This document shows positions 17,306 to 25,452 of a stretch of DNA of 64,000 bases, piece by piece (positions within the stretch are counted from its first letter, which is position 1; every line of letters begins with the position of its first letter). This stretch comes from Micromonospora rhizosphaerae (GTDB taxonomy: Bacteria > Actinomycetota > Actinomycetes > Mycobacteriales > Micromonosporaceae): assembly GCF_900091465.1 (NCBI RefSeq), contig NZ_FMHV01000002.1, positions 1,860,001 through 1,924,000 of the forward strand. The letters run 5' to 3'. Under the pieces are notes generated by a model. The model was not told where the DNA came from and did no database searches. It worked only from the letters and a program-made list of their open reading frames with translations. The translations under genes were made by a program, and so were the position numbers.

Positions 17306-18153
17306 CGCTCGACCGCCAGCAGGACCGGCTCCGGCGTGCCGGCCGGGGCCCGGGAGAGCCGGATGTCCAGGCCCTCGGTCCGCATCCGGGTCTCCAGGTG
17401 CAGCACCGCGTCGAGGCAGGCCAGCGCCGGGTAGGCGACCGCGTTCACGGCGACCCAGGCGGCCGTGGCGACCGGGAGGGCCCAGCTCAGGTCACCCAGG
17501 TCGAGCAGGTCCAGCGACGCCAGCCCGTAGAAGAGGCCCAACCCGATCCCGAGCCGGATCAGCCACCAGCCGAGGTAACCGAGCAGCCGGATGCCGGCCG
17601 CCCGGCCCCCCGAGCGGACCGCGAGCCCGAGCGCGCGCAATGGTGCCCGCGGCGCGGGGAGCCGGTCCACCACCAATGCGGGGGTGAGCGCGCCGAGCAG
17701 CCCGTAGGCGACGAACCAGGCCGGCCCGAACAGCGACGCCATCAGGACGACGAGGCCCGCCAGCAGCGCGAGCGACACGGTGGCGGCCCATCGGGCGCCG
17801 GCGGGTCGGAGCAGCTCGCGCGGCCCCGCCCGGCGCCCGAGCAGTGCCGCGCCCGCGCCCCGCGCGGCGGGGTTGCCGAGCAGCGCGATGATCGTCGCCT
17901 CGGTGCCGGCGCCCACCGCGAGCAGCAGCCAGTACCAGCCCAGCCGATCGTCGTTGAACCAGTATGTCGGCGGGTGCGTGCCGGCCAGCGTCCGCAGCGG
18001 GTGGAGCAGCAGCTGCTCGCCCAGTGCCAGCAGGGCGGCGAGCGGGACCAGCAGCCGGGCCTGGCCGCGCAGCAGCAGGACGGCGGAGTCGAGCAGTTCG
18101 CCCACGGTCAGCGGGCGGCGCGGGAGCACGGCGGTCGGGCCGGCGTCGGACAC
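17302..18153 (-). CDS. Polytopic membrane protein at the head of the MoxR operon
   Basis: Protein of about 283 residues with roughly six hydrophobic segments, similar in layout to the glycerophosphoryl-diester-phosphodiesterase-type membrane domain and other proteins that begin actinobacterial MoxR loci. The N-terminus contains PRRPLTVGELLDSAVLLLRG, a pattern common in these proteins. I chose the GTG at 18153 because GGGAG lies five to six bases upstream; an ATG at 18210 is the alternative. It is transcribed divergently from mtrA with about 210 bases between. Function unknown. Confidence 0.7.
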   Translation of the reverse strand: MSDAGPTAVLPRRPLTVGELLDSAVLLLRGQARLLVPLAALLALGEQLLLHPLRTLAGTHPPTYWFNDDRLGWYWLLLAVGAGTEATIIALLGNPAARGAGAALLGRRAGPRELLRPAGARWAATVSLALLAGLVVLMASLFGPAWFVAYGLLGALTPALVVDRLPAPRAPLRALGLAVRSGGRAAGIRLLGYLGWWLIRLGIGLGLFYGLASLDLLDLGDLSWALPVATAAWVAVNAVAYPALACLDAVLHLETRMRTEGLDIRLSRAPAGTPEPVLLAVER

Positions 18154-18365
18154 GCGTACTCCCTGGCGGACGAGCGGTGGTGGCGGGCGGCGGCGCCCCC
18201 GAGGGATCATCGTGACACGGCCGGTCCGATCCGGTGGACCCGCAGGGGGGCCGCGCCACGCGCAGCGTCCGGCCCGTCAGCTGTGGTGTGTGGTCGCCCG
18301 CCGCAGTACCGTGCCGTGATAACGCCGAACCCTCCTAACCGAACGGGGATGGAACGATAAACCCC

Positions 18366-19055
18366 ATGAGAGCCCGGGTACTGGTGGTCGACGACGACCC
18401 AGCGCTCGCCGAGATGCTCGGCATCGTCCTGCGCAGCGAGGGCTTCGTGCCCGCATTCGTCGCGGACGGGGAACGGGCATTGGCCGCTTTCCGTGACAAT
18501 CGGCCCGATATCGTCCTGCTCGACCTGATGCTGCCCGGCATGAGCGGCATCGACGTGGCGCGCGCGATCCGGGCCGAGTCCGGCGTGCCAATCGTCATGC
18601 TGACCGCCAAGAGCGACACGGTGGACGTGGTGCTCGGCCTGGAGTCCGGGGCCGACGACTACGTCGTCAAGCCGTTCAAGCCCAAGGAGCTGGTGGCCCG
18701 GATGCGCGCCCGGCTGCGCCGGGGCGAGGACGTGGCGCCGGAGATGCTCACCATCGGGCCGCCCGGCATCCAGATCTCCATCGACGTGCCGGCGCACACG
18801 GTGAGCCGGGACGGCGAGGAGGTGAAGCTGACCCCGCTGGAGTTCGACCTGCTGGTCGCGCTCGCCCGCAAGCCGCGGCAGGTCTTCACCCGCGAGGTGC
18901 TGTTGGAGCAGGTCTGGGGCTACCGGCACGCCGCCGACACCCGCCTGGTCAACGTGCACGTGCAGCGGCTGCGGGCCAAGATCGAGCCGGATCCGGAGCG
19001 ACCGGAAATCATCCTCACCGTTCGGGGCGTGGGCTACAAGGCGGGTACCGGATAG
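18366..19055 (+). CDS. mtrA: Two-component response regulator MtrA
   Basis: OmpR-type response regulator of 229 residues that controls cell division, cell-wall and replication genes in actinobacteria. The receiver domain (1-120) has acidic residues DDD at 9-11, the phospho-acceptor Asp53 in LLDLMLPG, switch Thr80 and Lys102 in VVKPFKPKEL. The winged-helix DNA-binding domain (about 130-229) ends with the typical VRGVGYKAG. The ATG start is clear. It is followed by mtrB and lpqB in the same order as in mycobacteria, where the three form one signalling unit. Confidence 0.97.
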   Translation: MRARVLVVDDDPALAEMLGIVLRSEGFVPAFVADGERALAAFRDNRPDIVLLDLMLPGMSGIDVARAIRAESGVPIVMLTAKSDTVDVVLGLESGADDYVVKPFKPKELVARMRARLRRGEDVAPEMLTIGPPGIQISIDVPAHTVSRDGEEVKLTPLEFDLLVALARKPRQVFTREVLLEQVWGYRHAADTRLVNVHVQRLRAKIEPDPERPEIILTVRGVGYKAGTG

Positions 19056-19068
19056 CCTTGGTCGCACT

Positions 19069-20823
19069 GTGGTGACCTCCCCGCGCCCCGACTCGCCGAC
19101 CACCGCGTACCGCTGGCTGCAGGCCGTGCGGGCGCTGTGGCGCATGCTGGCGGGCCGGTCCGCCCGGCTGGTCGCCGGCCTGCACCAGACGTGGCGCCGG
19201 TCGCTGCAGGTCCGAGTGGTCACCATCACCCTGGTGGCGTCCAGCCTCCTGGTCAGCGGGTTCGCCTACCTGATCGCCGACAAGATCACCAGCATTCTGG
19301 TGCAGAACGCCGTGACGGACGCGCGCCTGCGCCTCTCCAGCGGCAGCGACTACGCGGCCAAGCAGTTCTCCCTGTACAGCCAGCCGCAGGAGGCGCAGCT
19401 CCAGGACACCATCGACGGCACGGTCAACTACCTGGCCGGCGGCGACCCGGCGCAGACCAGCGGGGTGGTGGTCGCCATCACCGCGGACAACTACCCCGGC
19501 ATCATCAAGCCGCGTACGGCGCCGGACGCGGACGTCCGGCCGTTGATCAGTCGGGAGCTGCGGACCGCGGTCGCCGAGGGCAACATCGCCCACCAGATCG
19601 GCACCGGCCGACTGACCGGGGAGCGCACGAAATACCTCGTCTACGGCTCGCCGGTGCCGACCCGGTTCGGCCAGGTCGAGCTCTACTACTTCCTGCCACT
19701 GGCCCGGCAGGACGCCACCGCCGCCGACGCCCGGGCCACCGTGATCGCCACCGGCGTCGCCCTGGTGCTCCTGCTCGGCCTGCTCGCCGCCCTGGTCACC
19801 CGGATGGTGGTGACCCCGGTCCGGGTTGCCGCCCGGACGGCCCAGCGGCTCTCCGCCGGCCTGCTCGACCAGCGGATGGCGGTCAACGGCGAGGACGACC
19901 TCGCCCTGCTCGCGGCTTCCTTCAACCAGATGGCGACCAACCTCCAGCGGCAGATCCTCCGGCTGGAGGAGATGTCCCGGCTGCAGCGGCGGTTCACCTC
20001 CGACGTCTCCCACGAGCTGCGCACCCCGCTGACCACGGTCCGGATGGCCGCCGACCTGATCTTCGCCGAGCGCGACGAGTTCGATCCCGCGGTGGCCCGC
20101 AGCGCCGAGTTGCTCCAGGCCGAGCTGGACCGGTTCGAGGAGCTGCTCACCGACCTGCTGGAGATCAGCCGGTTCGACGCGGGGTTCGCGATGCTGGACG
20201 CCGAGCCGACCGACCTGGTGCCGGTGGTGCACCGGGTGGCCGACCGGCTCGCCGGCCTGGCCGAGCGGGTGGGCGTCACCATCGAGCTGGACGTGCCGGC
20301 CACGCCGGTGATCGCCGAGGTGGACCCGCGCCGGGTCGAGCGGGTGCTGCGGAACCTGGTCGGCAACGCGGTCGAGCACGGCGAGGCCAAGCCGGTGCTG
20401 ATCACGCTCGCGATGGACAAGAGCGCGGTGGCGATCACCGTCCGGGACCATGGGGTGGGGCTCAAGCCCGGCGAGGAGAAGCTGGTCTTCAACCGGTTCT
20501 GGCGGGCCGACCCGTCCCGGGCCCGGCAGACCGGCGGCACCGGGCTCGGCCTGTCGATCAGCCTGGAGGACGCGCGACTGCACGGCGGCTGGCTGGAGGC
20601 GTGGGGGGCACCCGGGCAGGGCGCCCAGTTCCGGCTGACCCTGCCGGCGCGGGCCGGCGACCGGCTCACCACCTCCCCGCTGCGCCTGGTGCCGGCCGAC
20701 GCCAAGCTGCCGTTCGGCGGTCCCCGCGACGGCGGCCTGCTGGCCATCGGTCCCGGTGACGGCGGCACCCTGGCCATCGGCCCGGCCCCGACCGGGGGCG
20801 ACCGGGCGGAGGTTTCGTCGTGA
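19069..20823 (+). CDS. mtrB: Sensor histidine kinase MtrB
   Basis: Membrane histidine kinase of 584 residues, partner of MtrA. Order: cytosolic N-terminus, membrane segment near residues 50-70, extracellular sensor region, second membrane segment near 220-245, HAMP domain, HisKA domain with the phospho-acceptor His315 in SDVSHELRTPLTTV, and HATPase domain with RNLVGNAVEHG, DHGVGL and GGTGLGLSI. The C-terminal tail contains a near-duplicate LLAIGPGDGGTLAIGP segment. The GTG start lies 14 bases after mtrA and the stop overlaps lpqB by four bases. Confidence 0.96.
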   Translation: MVTSPRPDSPTTAYRWLQAVRALWRMLAGRSARLVAGLHQTWRRSLQVRVVTITLVASSLLVSGFAYLIADKITSILVQNAVTDARLRLSSGSDYAAKQFSLYSQPQEAQLQDTIDGTVNYLAGGDPAQTSGVVVAITADNYPGIIKPRTAPDADVRPLISRELRTAVAEGNIAHQIGTGRLTGERTKYLVYGSPVPTRFGQVELYYFLPLARQDATAADARATVIATGVALVLLLGLLAALVTRMVVTPVRVAARTAQRLSAGLLDQRMAVNGEDDLALLAASFNQMATNLQRQILRLEEMSRLQRRFTSDVSHELRTPLTTVRMAADLIFAERDEFDPAVARSAELLQAELDRFEELLTDLLEISRFDAGFAMLDAEPTDLVPVVHRVADRLAGLAERVGVTIELDVPATPVIAEVDPRRVERVLRNLVGNAVEHGEAKPVLITLAMDKSAVAITVRDHGVGLKPGEEKLVFNRFWRADPSRARQTGGTGLGLSISLEDARLHGGWLEAWGAPGQGAQFRLTLPARAGDRLTTSPLRLVPADAKLPFGGPRDGGLLAIGPGDGGTLAIGPAPTGGDRAEVSS

Positions 20824-22613
20824 GGCGCCGGTTGCTGGCCGCAGTGCTCGGCGGCGTGCTCCTGCCCGCCGGGCTCACCGGCTGCGGCATTCCCGACAGC
20901 TCCGGCGTCCAGATGGACGGCCAGGGCCCGGCGGTGGAGTCGGGGCCGTACGCCGGCGCCGCGGCGCAGCCGCCCACCCGGACCGCGAGCGACGATCCCA
21001 AGCAGTTCGTCCTCAACTACCTGGCCGCGGCAGCCGGGGAGCGGGATGGGGCGTACGAACGGGTCAAGCAGTTCATCGCGCCCGAGGCGAGGAGCCGGGT
21101 CCGGGAGAAGCAGGGCAGCGAGGTGACGCTGCACGTGGTCCGGCTCCGGGAGAACCCGGAGGACACGGCGAACAGCGACGGCACGAGCGACGTCCGGGTC
21201 AAGGTCCAGCAGGTCGGTGTGCTCCGCGCCGATGGCACCCTCGCGCCCCCGGTGTTGACCGAGACCCAGTACCTGTTCAAGCTGCGCCCGGCCGACACCG
21301 GCGACCCGGGGCTGCTTCTCACCACCCCGCAGAACGTGCTGCTGCTCAGCGAGGACGCGCTGCAGTACTACTACGGCACGCACACCATCTACTTCTGGAA
21401 CTCCGACCAGACCCGCCTGGTGCCCGACCAGCGTTACCTGCCAGTGGTGGTGCCCGCCGAGCGGCGGGTCACCGAGATCGTCAGGTGGCTCGCCGGCGGG
21501 CCGCCCGACTGGCTGGCCCCGGGCGTCACCCGGCTGCCGGACAGCACCTCCCTGATCAACAATGCCACCGGGTCGGACGACGGACGGTGGGAGATCAACC
21601 TCAACATGCCGGGCGCCAACGACAAACGGCTCACCCGGCTCGCCACCCAGCTCGCCTGGTCGCTGCCGGAGTTCGCCAAGCAGCTCGATCTCAAGATCGG
21701 GAATCAGAGCCGGCGTACGGTCGACCTCGAGCAGGAACGGCTGACCAATCCGGCGTATCCGACCAGCGGGAGCCCGCAGCGCTTCTGTGTCTACGACGGC
21801 GCGATCCACGCGCTCTCCTTCGCCGGCGAGCCGAGGGGCAGCGTGCCGCTGGCCGCCGCCGCGAACAAGGCGGTCGTCTCGGCGGCGCTCAGCCGCGCGG
21901 GCGACGGGATCCTCGCCGCGCTGGTGGTGACCCGGGCCGACCGGAAGCAACGGCTGGTGGTCGGCCACGGGCCGCAGCCGGTCTCGAAGCCTAAGGGCGA
22001 GGGCTGGTACGGCTCGATCGGCCGGCCGACCTGGCTCCGGTCCACCGATCCGCGGCAACCGTACGGGCTGGTGGTGGCCGACGGGCGGCTCTACCGGTTC
22101 GACGGGGACGGCGGGATGAGCCAGGTGTCGCTCGCCGTCTCCGGCACGGTCTCCGCGGTGGCCGCCTCCCTCGACGGGCACCGGATCGCGCTGATCGTCG
22201 ACGGCGCCCTCTACGTCGCCGCGGTGAGCCTCGACGGCGGTGTGGTGGCGGTCGGCCAGCCCCGCCGGCTGGTCACCAAGCTGGCCGACCTTTCGGCGGT
22301 CGACTGGAGCGGCGAGAACAAGCTGATCATCGCCGGCTACGAGGGGCGGCCCGCGATCTACGAGACGGGTGTCGACGGCGCCGAGGAGTCGCCGCGCAAG
22401 CAGGACATCGGTGCCCGGGTGACGCACCTGTCCGCCTACGCCGCCGATTCGGTTGGGCCGCTGCCCACCGGTGCGTACATGTACGAAGCGAACAAGGTGG
22501 CCTACCAGAGCAACCCGTTCGACACCATCAAGCGGGACCAGGTGTTGAACGTGACGGCGCCGGCGGCGGGGGTCCGCGCCTCCAACCCGACTGCTCCCTT
22601 CTTCCTCTACTGA
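20820..22613 (+). CDS. lpqB: MtrAB-associated lipoprotein LpqB
   Basis: Extracytoplasmic lipoprotein of 597 residues that associates with MtrB in mycobacteria and modulates its activity. It has a short signal peptide with lipobox LTGC, then a GerMN domain (about residues 190-300), and a C-terminal beta-propeller-like LpqB domain (about 330-590). The GTG start overlaps the mtrB stop by four bases. The gene order mtrA-mtrB-lpqB is diagnostic and supports the assignment. Confidence 0.94.
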   Translation: MRRRLLAAVLGGVLLPAGLTGCGIPDSSGVQMDGQGPAVESGPYAGAAAQPPTRTASDDPKQFVLNYLAAAAGERDGAYERVKQFIAPEARSRVREKQGSEVTLHVVRLRENPEDTANSDGTSDVRVKVQQVGVLRADGTLAPPVLTETQYLFKLRPADTGDPGLLLTTPQNVLLLSEDALQYYYGTHTIYFWNSDQTRLVPDQRYLPVVVPAERRVTEIVRWLAGGPPDWLAPGVTRLPDSTSLINNATGSDDGRWEINLNMPGANDKRLTRLATQLAWSLPEFAKQLDLKIGNQSRRTVDLEQERLTNPAYPTSGSPQRFCVYDGAIHALSFAGEPRGSVPLAAAANKAVVSAALSRAGDGILAALVVTRADRKQRLVVGHGPQPVSKPKGEGWYGSIGRPTWLRSTDPRQPYGLVVADGRLYRFDGDGGMSQVSLAVSGTVSAVAASLDGHRIALIVDGALYVAAVSLDGGVVAVGQPRRLVTKLADLSAVDWSGENKLIIAGYEGRPAIYETGVDGAEESPRKQDIGARVTHLSAYAADSVGPLPTGAYMYEANKVAYQSNPFDTIKRDQVLNVTAPAAGVRASNPTAPFFLY

Positions 22614-22620
22614 GGCGCCG

Positions 22621-23334
22621 GTGCGGGACCTGGGCGGGCTCTGGGCGGACCTGACCGACCTGGTGCTGCCGGCCGGGTGTGCCGGGTGCGGGGAGCGGAC
22701 GTCGGGCGCCCGGCAGGGGTTCTGCCCCGGCTGCGTCCGCGAGTTGGAGTCGCTGCGCCCCGGTCCCGCCCGCCCCAGCCCAGTCCCGCCCGCCCTGCCG
22801 CCCTGCGTGGCCCTCGGCCCGTACGCGGGTGCGCTGCGGGAGGCGCTGCTGGCGTACAAGGAACGGGGCCGGCACGGGCTGGCCCGGCCGCTGGGCGGAC
22901 TGCTCGCGGAGGTGGTGGCGGCGGCGGTCCCAGGCCCACCCCGGCCGGTGGCCCTGGTGCCGGTTCCGGACACCGCACCGGCGGCCCGGGCCCGGTACGG
23001 CGACCACCTCGACCGGTTGGCCACCCACGCGGCCGCGCGGCTGTGTGCGGCCGGCTGGCCGGTCCGGGTGCTCCGACCGCTGCGGGCGCTGCCCCGGCCG
23101 GACTCGGTCGCCCTGGACAGCGCCGGCCGGGCCGCGGCGGCGGACGCGGCCTTCCGGCTGCGCCGGTTCGGCGGGCCGTCCCTGGCCGATCGGGACAGCG
23201 CCGTGGTGGTGCTCGACGACATCGTCACCACCGGGGTGACGCTGGCCGCGGTAAGCCGGGTCTTGCACGCCGCGGGAATGCCGCCAAAGGCCGCGGCGGT
23301 GCTCGCCGCAACGCAAAAACGACGCCATTGGTAA
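22621..23334 (+). CDS. ComF family phosphoribosyltransferase-like protein
   Basis: Protein of 237 residues in the ComF/GntX group. An N-terminal zinc-ribbon-like segment has CAGC near residue 20 and CPGC near residue 36. The C-terminal half is a type I phosphoribosyltransferase fold with the PRPP-binding loop VVVLDDIVTTGVT near residue 196. Family members contribute to DNA uptake in some bacteria, but the role in actinobacteria is unknown. It starts seven bases after lpqB, as in mycobacteria (Rv3242c), and is probably co-transcribed with it. Confidence 0.88.
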   Translation: MRDLGGLWADLTDLVLPAGCAGCGERTSGARQGFCPGCVRELESLRPGPARPSPVPPALPPCVALGPYAGALREALLAYKERGRHGLARPLGGLLAEVVAAAVPGPPRPVALVPVPDTAPAARARYGDHLDRLATHAAARLCAAGWPVRVLRPLRALPRPDSVALDSAGRAAAADAAFRLRRFGGPSLADRDSAVVVLDDIVTTGVTLAAVSRVLHAAGMPPKAAAVLAATQKRRHW

Positions 23335-23342
23335 CGCTTCGT

Positions 23343-23367
23343 GTTTCCGTTTCACCCCTTGGTGTAT
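23343..23367 (+). promoter_or_regulatory. Possible stress-sigma (SigB/SigF-like) promoter before hpf
   Basis: GTTT at 23343-23346 and GGTGTAT at 23361-23367 with 14 bases between resemble the GTTT-N15-17-GGGTAT type promoter used by SigB/SigF-group sigma factors. It is 219 bases before the start of the hibernation factor gene, which is often stress-controlled. The match is imperfect. Confidence 0.25.
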
Positions 23368-23585
23368 GAGCTGTGAAAATTCCTGGGCCGTCCCGACAAC
23401 GAGGGGTGACTGCCGGGCGGACAGGAGTTAGCTTTCTCGTGTCGGGGGTACGAGGTGTCCCACCCGCCCCCGGCGGTGAAAGGAGGCGTAGCCGTACTGA
23501 CCCGGTCGACGCCGAGCAGGGGATCTCCCAGGGCGTACCGACCGGGATGACCGGACCGAACGACCGTCCGAACAAGGGAGGTCAC

Positions 23586-24236
23586 GTGGATATCGTGGTC
23601 AAGGGCCGTAACGTCGAGGTTCCGGACCATTACCGGGTGCACGTAGCCGAGAAACTCGCGAAGATCGAACGCTACGACCAGAAGCTCATTCGTGTCGATG
23701 TCGAGCTGTTCCACGAGCGCAATCCGCGCCAGGCCGATCATTGCCAGCGGGTGGAAATCACCTGCGTCTCACGGGGCCCGGTGATCCGGGCCGAGGCCTG
23801 CACGAGTGATTTCTACAGCGCACTGGACACGGCCATCGCGAAGCTGGACACCCGGTTGCGCCGGTTGGCCGACCGGCGCCGGGTCCACCGGGGGCGGCAC
23901 GCGCCGCTCTCCGTCGCCGCCGCCACTGCCGGCCTGCCGGTAGCCGACCTCGGCGAGCCACCGCTGGCCGCGCTCGCCAACGGCCATCGGACGGCCACCG
24001 CGGTCGCCGAACGCCCCGAGGAAACACTCGACGACTACGACGACCAGCCGTGGCACATCGCGCGGGAGAAGGTGCACCCCGCCGAGCCGATGACCATCGA
24101 CGACGCGCTGTTCCAGATGGAACTGGTGGGCCACGACTTCTACCTGTTCCAGGACAAGGAGTCCGGCCGGCCGAGCGTCGTCTACCGCCGCCACGCATAC
24201 GACTACGGGATCATCTCGCTCGACACCAACCCCTGA
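23586..24236 (+). CDS. hpf: Ribosome hibernation-promoting factor, long form
   Basis: Protein of 216 residues that binds the small ribosomal subunit in resting or stressed cells. The N-terminal S30AE domain (about 1-105) starts MDIVVKGRNVEVPDHYRVHV. A variable linker (about 110-150) leads to the C-terminal dimerisation domain found in long-form factors, with PMTIDDALFQMELVGHDFYLF and a tyrosine-rich end. The GTG at 23586 is preceded by GGGAGG; the upstream open stretch has no family similarity. It lies between comF and secA as in mycobacteria (Rv3241c), here with acetyltransferase genes inserted before secA. Confidence 0.93.
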   Translation: MDIVVKGRNVEVPDHYRVHVAEKLAKIERYDQKLIRVDVELFHERNPRQADHCQRVEITCVSRGPVIRAEACTSDFYSALDTAIAKLDTRLRRLADRRRVHRGRHAPLSVAAATAGLPVADLGEPPLAALANGHRTATAVAERPEETLDDYDDQPWHIAREKVHPAEPMTIDDALFQMELVGHDFYLFQDKESGRPSVVYRRHAYDYGIISLDTNP

Positions 24237-24255
24237 CCATCCCTGTGACACCAGC

Positions 24256-24291
24256 CGAGGAGCCGAGGTGGGCGACCACCGCGGCTCCTCG
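24256..24291. terminator. Bidirectional terminator between hpf and the GNAT genes
   Basis: CGAGGAGCCG at 24256-24265 and CGGCTCCTCG at 24282-24291 form a perfect 10-bp stem with a 16-nt loop, followed by CCGTTTCC. It lies between convergent genes. Confidence 0.65.
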
Positions 24292-24333
24292 CCGTTTCCA
24301 GTCCCGTTTCCCGCGACGTTTGTGCCGCCCGGC

Positions 24334-25452
24334 TCAGTGCCCGGCCCGCAGATCCGCCGCGAGCAGCCCGAATACCAGGTCGTCGATCCGGCCGCCGTTC
24401 AGTCCGGGCAGCCGGCCGAGCAGCAGCCCCTCCCGGCGGAAGCCCACCTTCTCCAGCACCCGGTGCGACGCGGTGTTGTCCGGCAGGGTCCCCGCGACCA
24501 GCCGGGTGATCCCGGGCAGGCCGAATGCCCAGACGGCAAGGAGCCGTACCGCCCGGGAGGCGTACCCGCGCCCGCGCCAGGCGGGCAGCAGCGCGTAGCC
24601 GACGCTCGCCTCGCCGGCCGCCGGATCGCTGTAGGACAGCCCGCAGCTGCCCGCCGGTTCGCCGGTGGCCGCGTCGAGCATCAGCAGCCGGGCCAGGCTG
24701 CCGGTGAGCCAGGCGGTCTCCGCCAGCCGGCAGCGCCGGTCGATCGCGGCCCGGGTCGGCGGCACCGGGGGCGCCTGGTTGGCCACCACCTCCGGCAGCG
24801 TGTGCAGCCGGAACATCACGTCGGCGTCGCCCGGGGCGATCCGGCGCAGGGTCACCACGCCGTCGGTGAGCCGCCCGCCGGGCAGGTCCGGCAGGAGCCG
24901 CGCGGTCGGCCCGGGCGGGTCGTCGGCGAGGCGTACCCAGGCGATCAGGTCGTGCCGGCCGCCGCCCCGACTCGGGTTCGCCGCCCGGCGTACCCCCTCG
25001 TGCCGGAAGCCGGCGGCCAGCGCGACCCGCTGGCTGGCGGTGTTCTCGTCGTTGGTGAGCAGCTCCAGCCGGGCGGTGCCGGCGGCGAACGCCTGTTCGG
25101 CCAGCGCCCGGGTGGCGGCGGTGGCCACGCCCCGGCCGCGCGCCCAGGGCGCCACCCAGTAGCCGATCTCCGCCTGGCCGCGGGCGGGTACCACCTGGCT
25201 CAGGCCGATGCCGCCGAGCAGCCGGTCGGTGGCCGGATCGGCGATCGCGTACGCGGCGCCGCCGGCAGCCCAGGCCGCCGGCGCGCCCTCGGTGATCCAC
25301 CACCGCGCGGTCTCCTCGGTGTACGGGTACGGCATGCCGGAGATTCCGCGCTGGGTGACCGGGTCGGCGCAGCCCGCCGCGGTGTCGGCCGCGTCGTCGA
25401 GGCGAAACAGCCGCAGTCGCACCCCGTACGCCTCGACGAGCTCGGGCGTCAC
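24334..25452 (-). CDS. Double-domain GNAT acetyltransferase
   Basis: Protein of about 372 residues with two RimJ/RimL-type GNAT acetyltransferase domains in tandem. The first (about 1-175) has the acetyl-CoA loop YWVAPWARGRGVATAA, the second (about 195-372) has YALLPAWRGRGYASRA; both have the family's NxxSxRVxxxxGF segment. GNAT enzymes move acetyl groups to amines, here perhaps protein N-termini or small molecules. The GTG at 25452 overlaps the stop of the upstream acetyltransferase as GTGA, so both are made from one transcript. Substrate unknown. Confidence 0.82.
   Translation of the reverse strand: MTPELVEAYGVRLRLFRLDDAADTAAGCADPVTQRGISGMPYPYTEETARWWITEGAPAAWAAGGAAYAIADPATDRLLGGIGLSQVVPARGQAEIGYWVAPWARGRGVATAATRALAEQAFAAGTARLELLTNDENTASQRVALAAGFRHEGVRRAANPSRGGGRHDLIAWVRLADDPPGPTARLLPDLPGGRLTDGVVTLRRIAPGDADVMFRLHTLPEVVANQAPPVPPTRAAIDRRCRLAETAWLTGSLARLLMLDAATGEPAGSCGLSYSDPAAGEASVGYALLPAWRGRGYASRAVRLLAVWAFGLPGITRLVAGTLPDNTASHRVLEKVGFRREGLLLGRLPGLNGGRIDDLVFGLLAADLRAGH

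Noticed and set aside
19686..23231. An open frame of over 1,100 codons on the minus strand opposite mtrB, lpqB and comF
   Set aside because: Three real genes with full domain sets lie on the other strand; the antisense frame is Arg/Ser/Pro-rich without any recognisable domain.
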